Assembly (NCBI GenBank): GCA_951812665.1
Contig: CATOST010000028.1
Span: 1 to 64,000, forward strand
Direction: 5' to 3'
DNA: 64,000 nucleotides
DNA from: an uncultured Acidobacteriota bacterium
GTDB taxonomy: Bacteria > Acidobacteriota > UBA6911 > RPQK01 > JAJDTT01
The notes under the pieces were generated by a model. The model was not told the DNA's origin and ran no database searches. It saw nothing but the letters and a program-made list of their open reading frames with translations. The position numbers and the translations under genes are program-made. The stretch's first letter is position 1. The number at the start of each line of letters is the position of its first letter. Of this stretch, positions 19,189-26,900 are shown piece by piece.

Positions 19189-20652
19189 ATGCCGTTGGGA
19201 AAGACGATCCTTTCTTTGTTGTTTTTCACCTGCGCCGCGAGTGCGTCGGACTGGACGCGGTTCCGGGGGCCGAACGGAACCGGGGTCGCTGAAGAGGGGC
19301 CGCTGCCCGTGGTCTTCGGGCCCGACTCCAACGTGATCTGGGAGACGTCGTTGCCTCCGGGCAAATCCTCGCCGATCCTGACGGACAGCAGAATCTTCCT
19401 GACCGCACACGACGACGGAAAGCTCCTCACGATCGCGCTCGACCGCTCGACCGGCAGGGAGATCTGGCGCAGGGTCGCGCCTACCAGACGGGTCGAGCGG
19501 ATGCACCGTCTGAACGACGAGGCCGCGCCGACTCCGGTCACCGACGGGAGGAACGTCTACACGTTCTTCGGCGGGTACGGTCTGGTCGCCTACGGTCTGG
19601 ACGGAACCGAGCTCTGGACGCTGCCTTTGGGACCGTTCACCAATTTCCACGGCATGGGGGCTTCCCCGATCCTGATCGACAGCAAGCTCGTCCAGGTCTG
19701 CGACCAGGATCTCGACGCCTTCGTCATCGCGGTGGATCCGTCCGACGGCGAGGTTCTCTGGAAACAGGCGCGGCCCGACTTCGTGCACAGCTTCTCCACG
19801 CCCGTTGTCCACGACCGGGGGCAGGGAAGCCCCGAGATCATCGTGCCGGGTTCGTACCGCATGACCAGCTATGCGGTGGACGGCCGCGAACTCTGGCGGC
19901 TCGACGGACTGACCTACCAGGTCAAGTCCGTGCCCGTCGTCGACGGGGACCGGCTCTATTTCAACGGGTGGGCTCCCGGGGGAGAGCCGGCGGCTCGCCT
20001 GGAGTTGCCGCCGTTCGAAGAGATGCGTGATCGGTTCGACACGAACGGCGATTCGGAACTGACCAAGCAGGAGATCCCCGCCGACTGGCTGCCCCGCGGC
20101 TGGGAGATGCACGACCGGAACAAGAACGGCACCATGAACGCACGGGACTGGGAACACTACCGGGCCCGCCGGGTCTCCGAGAACGGCTGCCTGGCCATTC
20201 GCCTCGGCGGCCGCGGGAACGTGACCAGGTCTCACGTACTCTGGCGCCATCAGAAATCCCTACCCGACGTCGCTTCGCCGATCCTCTATCGGGGCGTCCT
20301 CTACCTGGTGCGCAACGGCGGCATCGTGACGGCTTTGGATCCGGCCAGTGGAAAAGTTCTCAAGCAGGGCCGCCTGCGGGAAGCGATCGACGGCTACTAC
20401 GCCTCTCCCGTGGCCGGGGACGGCAAGATCTACATGGTGAGCGACGCCGGAAAAGCCGTCGTGCTCGAGCCCGGACCGGACTGGAAGGTGCTGCAGACGA
20501 ACGACTTGAACGAAGACGTGTATTCGACGCCGGCGATTGCCGGGGGGCGTCTGTTCATTCGAACGCAGAGCCGGCTCTATTGCTTTGGCGCGTCTGACGG
20601 GATTGCGTCGATCGAGGGAAGCTCTGCCGACGCCGCAGCCGTACGCCGCTGA
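19189..20652 (+). CDS. PQQ-like beta-propeller protein with EF-hand insertion, exported
   Basis: 487 residues with a signal peptide (TILSLLFFTCAASASDWTRF). Repeated propeller blades of the WD40-like/PQQ type are seen: TRFRGPNGTGVAEEG, ILTDSRIFLTAHDDGKLL, ALDRSTGREIWRR, AVDPSDGEVLWKQ, ALDPASGKVLKQG. Between blades, at about 280-320, sit two EF-hand-like loops, DTNGDSELTKQE and DRNKNGTMNARDW, implying calcium binding. It belongs to the broad BamB-like/PQQ-repeat group and lacks the catalytic features of quinoprotein dehydrogenases, so a structural or binding role is more likely than dehydrogenation. It lies beyond the hairpin array and is transcribed away from the glycosidase-like gene. Confidence 0.85.
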   Translation: MPLGKTILSLLFFTCAASASDWTRFRGPNGTGVAEEGPLPVVFGPDSNVIWETSLPPGKSSPILTDSRIFLTAHDDGKLLTIALDRSTGREIWRRVAPTRRVERMHRLNDEAAPTPVTDGRNVYTFFGGYGLVAYGLDGTELWTLPLGPFTNFHGMGASPILIDSKLVQVCDQDLDAFVIAVDPSDGEVLWKQARPDFVHSFSTPVVHDRGQGSPEIIVPGSYRMTSYAVDGRELWRLDGLTYQVKSVPVVDGDRLYFNGWAPGGEPAARLELPPFEEMRDRFDTNGDSELTKQEIPADWLPRGWEMHDRNKNGTMNARDWEHYRARRVSENGCLAIRLGGRGNVTRSHVLWRHQKSLPDVASPILYRGVLYLVRNGGIVTALDPASGKVLKQGRLREAIDGYYASPVAGDGKIYMVSDAGKAVVLEPGPDWKVLQTNDLNEDVYSTPAIAGGRLFIRTQSRLYCFGASDGIASIEGSSADAAAVRR

Positions 20653-20731
20653 CCGCCGCGAGCTCAAAGCGTGCGACAGCTCGTGTTCGAGAAGCGAACG
20701 GGGGACTTACTACCGGACAGGTTGACTTGGA

Positions 20732-20749
20732 GGGGACAATCTTGTCCCC
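20732..20749. repeat. Family A hairpin
   Basis: GGGGACAA-TC-TTGTCCCC, an 8-bp perfect stem, followed at about 20777-20795 by GACGGTCGGTAGTTCGGCG, a tail also found next to the copy at 23736-23769. It is located in the 196-bp gap between the PQQ-propeller gene and the leftward barrel gene, which are convergent, so it could act as a bidirectional terminator. Confidence 0.65.
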
Positions 20750-20848
20750 CAATCCCCTGGTCCTGGTCTCCGATGACGGTCGGTAGTTCGGCGACTCGCG
20801 TAAACATGGGCACCGCCGCCGCTACGGCTGAAAAATTAAACGCTTGCA

Positions 20849-21610
20849 CTAGAATCGATATCCGACCCCCACTTCGAGAGATTGGGAGGCACGCGCATCG
20901 GCGTAAGCAAACATGACCGAATGACCCGCTCGCAAGACTACGCGCGGAGCAAGACTCATGAGCACGCCTGCACGGAGATTGAGAGGCGGGATCGATGATA
21001 CATTTTTGGATTCCACGAATTCTTCGGCGCGAACAAGGACGCGGTTTCCATCAGGATCTTCCTGTTCATAAGCCGGTTGATACCTGATCAGTTGACGCTG
21101 TTGCTCGAACCCAAGACCGAGGCCGATGTAGATCGAGAATCGATCTCTTCTCCATAGCCTGACGACGGATGGCTGAACGGAAATCAGTCTCTGCGTCGTT
21201 ACGTCATTATTCTGAATCCCCGGATTCTGTCTGTAGAATTCTGTGAATGGATGGTAGGTATATCCGCCATGTGGCCCCTCATTGACCTCCAAATGGCTCG
21301 TGACTCCATCGATCATCAACGCCCACTTCGATCCCAGAGGAATTAGAACGCCGGCCCCGAACTGTGGTTTCCATTCCCCACCCTTCAACACGTCCCTCCG
21401 ATTGCCAAAATAGTAGGTCCCTGTCAGCCCGTAGATCTCGACTGCGGGATCACGCTGCTGCGCAAAGAGCGGCTCCCAACTGAATAATTGCAACGTTGCC
21501 ACCAGGACGAACACGTACGGACGCCAAGGCGTCGCCGGCGGCGAGGGGGCAAGTCCCTTAGTCGAGATATTCGTGGATCGCTTTCCGGGGGCTTCGGGAA
21601 TATTTTTCAT
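20849..21610 (-). CDS. Outer-membrane beta-barrel protein
   Basis: 253 residues. The start at 21610 follows GGAGAAACC at a good distance. A polar N-terminus of about 30 residues precedes a hydrophobic signal segment (YVFVLVATLQLFSWEPLFAQ). The mature part alternates short strands and turns (IYGLTGTYYFGNRRDVL, AGVLIPLGSKWALMIDGV) and ends SLEVGVGYRF with a terminal Phe, the standard outer-membrane barrel sorting signal. The size suits an 8-stranded barrel of the OmpA/OmpW type. No partner gene is adjacent, so its function is unknown. Confidence 0.75.
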   Translation of the reverse strand: MKNIPEAPGKRSTNISTKGLAPSPPATPWRPYVFVLVATLQLFSWEPLFAQQRDPAVEIYGLTGTYYFGNRRDVLKGGEWKPQFGAGVLIPLGSKWALMIDGVTSHLEVNEGPHGGYTYHPFTEFYRQNPGIQNNDVTTQRLISVQPSVVRLWRRDRFSIYIGLGLGFEQQRQLIRYQPAYEQEDPDGNRVLVRAEEFVESKNVSSIPPLNLRAGVLMSLAPRVVLRAGHSVMFAYADARASQSLEVGVGYRF

Positions 21611-22202
21611 GGTTTCTCCAAGCTGGCCATAGACAGATGTGATTTTTTCGCCGGAAGGGGCTCACCCGGCAGAAAAAAGAGGCCCAGCGGTGTGTCCAGC
21701 GCGGCAAGACGGGAGTTGAGAAGGTAACTGCCCCTTCCCCTTTGGTTTCCCTCGTGTGAAAGAGAGCAGAACAATGCAATCGAGGCTTGCGCCAGCAACA
21801 AGGGGTTCATCCCCGCCGCTGTGGTCTTCCTCAGCCATCCGCTGCTCCTGCTGGTGAGACTTTCCATGATTCCGATCTCCTTGAGGTGACTCAGCCAGGC
21901 GTGGAAGACGCTTGCAGTCGCCGTCGAATCGCCGGTCTCCTGCCCCCCGTGGAACATCCCCACAGAGGGCAGGAGGTACGTATCAATGAATGTGAATTTC
22001 TCGCCGGAATTGGCTCACCGGGTTAACACCCGGACAAGGGGCCACGTCTGGTGCGGGAAACCGGATGTCCATGGTCCGCTTTCGAGTCCGAAAAAGTGCT
22101 TTGTTCGGACTCGAGGGGACCGGGAGAAGGGGATTGTTACATTCTCGTAGAGTCTTCAACCGACCTCGGGTCGGGCACGGGAACTCTGTTCATGGCTGCC
22201 GC
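21611..22202. other. 592-bp gap with a direct repeat pair and hairpins
   Basis: Two 33-bp direct repeats (21637-21669 and 21990-22022) agree at 28 of 33 positions; both contain TCGCCGGAA and GGCTCACC. A perfect 10-bp hairpin, CGAGTCCGAA/TTCGGACTCG with an 11-nt loop, is at 22083-22113. A leftward open frame at 21607-21963 spans part of the gap but has no recognisable domain and is repeat-derived at its end, so I do not call it. Confidence 0.5.
22121..22150. repeat. Family B dispersed repeat
   Basis: GGGAGAAGGGGATTGTTACATTCTC, a variant of the family B core in which the AGAAGGGG arm is intact and the CCTTCTC arm is altered. It lies about 50 bp past the end of the leftward P450 gene. Confidence 0.55.
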
Positions 22203-23471
22203 TCAGGCCCTGACGCAGCGAAGCGGGAGAGATTCCAGGCCACGCAGCACGATGCTGTTGCGAAAGCGTGGCCGCTCGGTGAGAAGATTGATCTGCGGGA
22301 AACGTTCGAGCAGCGTCTCCAGGGCGATCCGGCCTTCGAGCCGCGCCAGAGGGGCGCCCAGGCAATGATGGATACCGCGTCCGAATGCCAGGTGGTTTCC
22401 TTCTCCGCGCTCCAAATCGAGCCTGTCAGGGTTCTCAAAAACATCCGGATCCCGGTTGGCCGCGCCGAGCAGGACGACGATGTTCTCGCGCTCACGCAAA
22501 GGGAAACCGTTTACTTCGCAGTCCTTGAGCACGCGACGCATACTCATCTGTACCGGCGAGTCGAAGCGTAGCAGTTCCTCGACCGCCGCCGGAACCAAGC
22601 TCGGATTCTCACGAAGTTTTTGAAGCTGATCCGGATGACGCAAAAGGGCCAGCATGCCGTTGCCAATCATGTTGGTCGTGGTCTCATTGCCGGCAATCAG
22701 GAGCAGGCGCAGCATATTCAACGTTTCGCGCTCAGTCAGTTGTTTGCCCTCTTCCTCCGCTCGAACCAACGCGCTCACGATGTTGTCCTGGGGCGCCACG
22801 CGGCATTCCTTGATGATCGGCCGAAAATAGCCATCGAAGGCCTCGGAGGTGGCCTCGGCGACAGCTCGATCACGGTCGTCTATCGTCGGCTCCAGAAGGC
22901 GCGCACGCTGATCCGACCAGATCTTGAATTGGGCGCGGTCCTTCGGCGGCACGCCCAGCATCTCGGCGATGACGGTCACCGGCAGCGGTTGGGCCACTGC
23001 CTCCATGAGATCGAAGCCGGTGGGATCGTCGATGTCATCCAATAGCTCCCCGAGAAGACTTCGGATGTGCGGCTCCAGGGCGTTCACGGCGCGTGGCGTA
23101 AACGCCTTGTTGACGAGCCCCCGGAGACGCTTGTGGTCCGGCGGGTCGAGGAACAGCATGGAGAGACCATCGTCCGGCGGCAGTTGAACGCGCTGTTGGC
23201 GCGTGAGATTGCCTTTGCGAGGATCGTTGCTGAAGCGCCTGTGGTCTCGCAGGATGGCATCCACGTCCGCGTGGCGCGTGAACACCCAGGCATGCATCAG
23301 GCGGCTCCGGTGCACTGGGTCCCGTTCGCGTAGCGCCGCGTAGAGGGGATAGGGATTCTGAACGGTGGCGCTCGACAACGGATTGTATGCGACACCGCTC
23401 TCCCAACGTTCACGCATGAGCATCGTGCGTGCGGCGACTGTCCGTATCGCGGTGCGAATTGCGTGTGTCAT
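22203..23471 (-). CDS. Cytochrome P450 (class I-type soluble bacterial P450)
   Basis: 422 residues, a normal size for a soluble bacterial P450. Signature motifs are complete: the I-helix oxygen-activation site AGNETTT, the K-helix ExxR in EELLRFD, and the heme-binding loop FGRGIHHCLGAPLAR with the axial Cys at residue 370. The N-terminus has no membrane anchor. The NPYPLYAALRERDPVHRS and WVFTRHADVDAIL segments are usual for CYP107-like families. No ferredoxin or reductase gene is adjacent, so electrons must come from elsewhere. The substrate cannot be predicted. It is a single leftward gene. Confidence 0.95.
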   Translation of the reverse strand: MTHAIRTAIRTVAARTMLMRERWESGVAYNPLSSATVQNPYPLYAALRERDPVHRSRLMHAWVFTRHADVDAILRDHRRFSNDPRKGNLTRQQRVQLPPDDGLSMLFLDPPDHKRLRGLVNKAFTPRAVNALEPHIRSLLGELLDDIDDPTGFDLMEAVAQPLPVTVIAEMLGVPPKDRAQFKIWSDQRARLLEPTIDDRDRAVAEATSEAFDGYFRPIIKECRVAPQDNIVSALVRAEEEGKQLTERETLNMLRLLLIAGNETTTNMIGNGMLALLRHPDQLQKLRENPSLVPAAVEELLRFDSPVQMSMRRVLKDCEVNGFPLRERENIVVLLGAANRDPDVFENPDRLDLERGEGNHLAFGRGIHHCLGAPLARLEGRIALETLLERFPQINLLTERPRFRNSIVLRGLESLPLRCVRA

Positions 23472-23735
23472 CGACCCCTCAGTGCGAGTATCCGAGTAAA
23501 TCTTGCAAGGCGTTCCTGGCAGCCGCCAGGAATTTGTCTACTACAAGCATGACGAAAGAAGCTTACACTTTGTGCCAAGTGTCGGGATCTTGCCAATATC
23601 ACCCTCGATGTTGGCGATTTCTCGTCTGGCGGCCTTCCGGTTTTCGGGTCCCGGAAGTACGCCCGGGGGACCAGACTTCAGTGACTCCCACAGACTCATT
23701 GTTTCGGGCGATCGGTCGAATTTCCTGCCTTCAGA

Positions 23736-23769
23736 GGAGACGGGGGGACAGTCTTGTCCCCCCGTCTCC
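23736..23769. repeat. Family A hairpin with 15-bp perfect arms
   Basis: GGAGACGGGGGGACA and its exact reverse complement flank a 4-nt loop GTCT. It is followed by GATGACGGTCGGCAGTTCGGC and GGAAAGCCGCCGTTCC, the composite tail shared with copies near 20.7, 58.1 and 59.5 kb. This is the longest stem of the family in the window. It lies between the starts of the P450 gene and the end of the large leftward LRR gene. Confidence 0.75.
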
Positions 23770-23869
23770 CATCTTCCCGTTCCGCGATGACGGTCGGCAG
23801 TTCGGCATCTGGAAAGCCGCCGTTCCTGGGCGGTGGGGGAGCTTCGTTTGTTCCTCCACCGCGCCTTTG

Positions 23870-23920
23870 ATTTGCTATCAATAGCAAATTACTTCGCCGG
23901 TTTTGCCATTGATAGCAAAT
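23870..23920. repeat. Palindrome plus inverted copy (TTTGCTATCAATAGCAAA)
   Basis: 23870-23889 is a palindrome with 9-bp arms ATTTGCTAT/ATAGCAAAT around CA. 23908-23920 (ATTGATAGCAAAT) is an exact inverted copy of 23870-23882. The motif is AT-rich in a GC-rich genome and sits about 55 bp beyond the stop of the leftward LRR gene. It could be a protein binding site or a terminator-like structure; no function is evident. Confidence 0.5.
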
Positions 23921-23974
23921 ACTTGCGGACATCAGTCTACGGATCTCGTTCTCCGATTGGACGATCCGCCTCTT

Positions 23975-26900
23975 CTATCGAGTCCAGTCGTCCGGGTCCG
24001 GGATTCCGCGGCTGGTCAACACCTCCATGCCCGGTTCCTGGGACAACGCGGAGACCGCATCATCGCGGACCCGGGAGGCGTCCGGCCGATCTCTCAGGAT
24101 GCCGCGAATCTGTCCGGTGCGAGGATTGCGCAGGATGGTGACCGGCCGGTCGGTGTCCTGATCCAGCGTGACCGAACCACCGGGCCCGGAAAGCGTGATG
24201 CTGGCCAACTGATCGGCCCAATCAGGCTGCACGGGCAGGACGAAGGCGAAGGAGGATCTGCCGTCTCCGTCGGCCACTTGCGGCATCTCGAAGCTCAACG
24301 AGAACAGCTCGTCGCCGGCTCCGCTGCGTCCGCTGATCTCATACTCACCGGTGGATCGCGGAAGTGAGGCCGGTGCCTCCACCGCAAAAGCCGGCTCCAG
24401 GAACGGTGCGCCTCCCCCGTTCACGCCGCCCCACAACAGGAGAGATTCCGCCGGGGCGGCCACCAGGGACGACAGGCGGCCGCCGGCGGCGGTGTGCAAG
24501 CGGTACCGGAGCGCGTTGGTGAAATGGTAATCGCTGATCCACTGGAACAGACAATATGACATCAGATCGGATCTGGCCGGCGGCACCAGCCGGCCACCCT
24601 CACGGGAGTCGTACCCCCAGACGCCGATTGAGCCGCGGCTGTAGGGATACGACCTGTCCGAACCAGGAGGATCGGGGCACGGTGCATGGAGAAGACTCAA
24701 GTTGTGTCCGAGTTCGTGTGCCAGAACCAACGCATCGGAATTCGAGACACTTGACCAACCGGGGAGGTCACCAAATGCGGGACCGGAAGTTTCTCCTGAC
24801 ATCATGCCCACGTGGTGGCCACTGGCGCCCTCCATGGCCCGGATCATTCTCGTTTGTTCCAGCAACTCATGCGTATCGTTGGTAAAGCTCAACACGGACT
24901 CGTGGGCGGTAACATCCAGTTCGTCGACCGGCAGCAACATCCGCGTCGCCCAGAGCGATTCATGGCTCTCGGGATCTTGGGCCATACTTGTGACCAGTTC
25001 CAGAATCGACGAATCCGGGTTTTGGGTCCACAGAAAAGGAATCAGGGTCAGCTCGAATTCGGGCATCGCCCGGACCTCAACCTGCAAGCGGCCAGTCTCC
25101 GGAATCCTCTTCGTGAGGCCCAGCCCCGCCGCGTCCAGCGTCCCGTTCGGGTCGATCTCGATCACCATCTCCAGCCCGGGTTGCACCACCCCGCCAGGGA
25201 TCTCGGCATTGACGGAAGCGTCCAGATCGCCCTCTCTCACCTCGCCCGGTATGGGGTGTGACTTCCCCGGGATCTCGACTTCATGTGTTGCTGTCCCGCT
25301 CCGATAGAATATTGCCCGCACGGGTGGAAGACCCTGGTCGGCCCCGCCCTCAGCAGTTACGAACACCCGGAGCAAGGCATCTTTCCCCGCCACCAACGGA
25401 ACCGGGAACTCCCGAGACTGCGCGGCCTGGGTCAGATACGCAAGCGGTGGGTCCGCCGCGGAACAGGGGCGCAATCGCCGTTTCCAGACGCCATCCAGCC
25501 ATTCCAGAACTCGGGCATCCGAGGAGACGCAAAGGTCCGTCTCCCCCGCCATCAGGACTTCGAGGCGACGAAGACGCGTCAGGCTGGCGGGCAATGCTCC
25601 GGACATCCCGGCGTTACGCGTCAGATCCATTTCGCGTAGCTCCTGCAGCCCGGCGAATTCTGCCGGGATCGAGCCCGTCAGTGTATTGTTGCCGAGATCC
25701 AGGTATCGAAGATTGGCTATGGAGCCGAGTTCCGCGGGGACCGATCCGGTCAGCTCATTGTAGGCGAGATTCAAGGTTTGCAGATTGGCGAGCGAGCCGA
25801 GTTCTGCGGGGATCGAGCCCGTCAGCGCGTTGTTGCCGAGATCCAGGGTTTGCAGATTGGCGAGCGAGCTGAGCTCAGCCAGGATCGACCCCGTCAACGC
25901 ATTGTTGCCGAGATTCAGGGTCTGCAGATTGGCGAGCGAGCTGAGCTCAGCCGGGATCGACCCCGTCAACGCATTGTTGCCGAGATTCAGGTATTCCAAG
26001 TGGGAGAGTGAGCCGAGTCTCGCCGGGATCCTCCCCTCCAACTGGTTTCCACGGAGATCCAACCGATTCAGGTTGGAGAGGCTCCCCAGTGCCGGTGGGA
26101 TCCTCCCCTCCAATCGATTCCAAGCGAAACTCAGAAACCACAGTTTGGAGAGGTTCCCCAGTTCACCTGGGATCTGCCCTTTCAGCCGGTTCCGACTTAG
26201 CCCGATAATTTCCAAGTCGGAGAGCGACCCCAGTTCCACCGGAATCTCTCCCTCCAGATCGTTCTGACCGAGTTCCAGCGCCTCCAAGTTGGAGAGGCTC
26301 CCCAGTGCCGGTGGGATCTCCCCCTCCAGCCGGTTCGAGTCGAGCGACAACCGGGTCACTCGACCCTGGCCGTTTACCTGGACCCCGTGCCAATCCTCCA
26401 GTGGTGCATCGGTCAGCCAAAGGTCGGTCCGGGCCCAGTTCGTCCCACCGGTCGCTTCATAGAGCGCTGCCAGGATGTCCTGTTCCGATAAGGGTGCACA
26501 CTCCACGCCGGATCCCTCGTGCGAAGGGAGGGTGTTCAGCCAAGCCTGAAACCCCGCCTCGACTGGAGCGCATAACTCGGTGTCCGCGTAGTCGAACACC
26601 CGCAGAGAGAGACGGGCAAGAGACAGCGGCAACCGACCCGAAAGAGCGTTTCCGCCAATCCTCAATTCGATCATCTGCGACAATTCTCCCAGGTCGTTCG
26701 GAAGCCGGCCGTCGAGTCCGTTGTTTCTCAGGTCGAGCGCCGTCACCCGGCCAAGGGAGTCCACCCTGACCCCGTACCACTCAGCCAAGAGAACGTCGTC
26801 CCGCCATCCATCGGAGTTTGTCCATCCCGAGCCTCCCGAGACTTCGTGCAACGCTTCCAAGATGGCCCTGTCCGATTCGTCGCAGAATATCCCGGAGAGG

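Noticed and set aside
21607..21963. 118-codon frame ending in an ATGA overlap with the barrel gene
   Set aside because: No domain, no ribosome binding site and part of its sequence is the 33-bp repeat; the overlap is probably chance.
22083..22113. Rho-independent terminator for the P450 gene
   Set aside because: Perfect 10-bp stem but no T-run on the transcribed strand and 90 bp past the stop.
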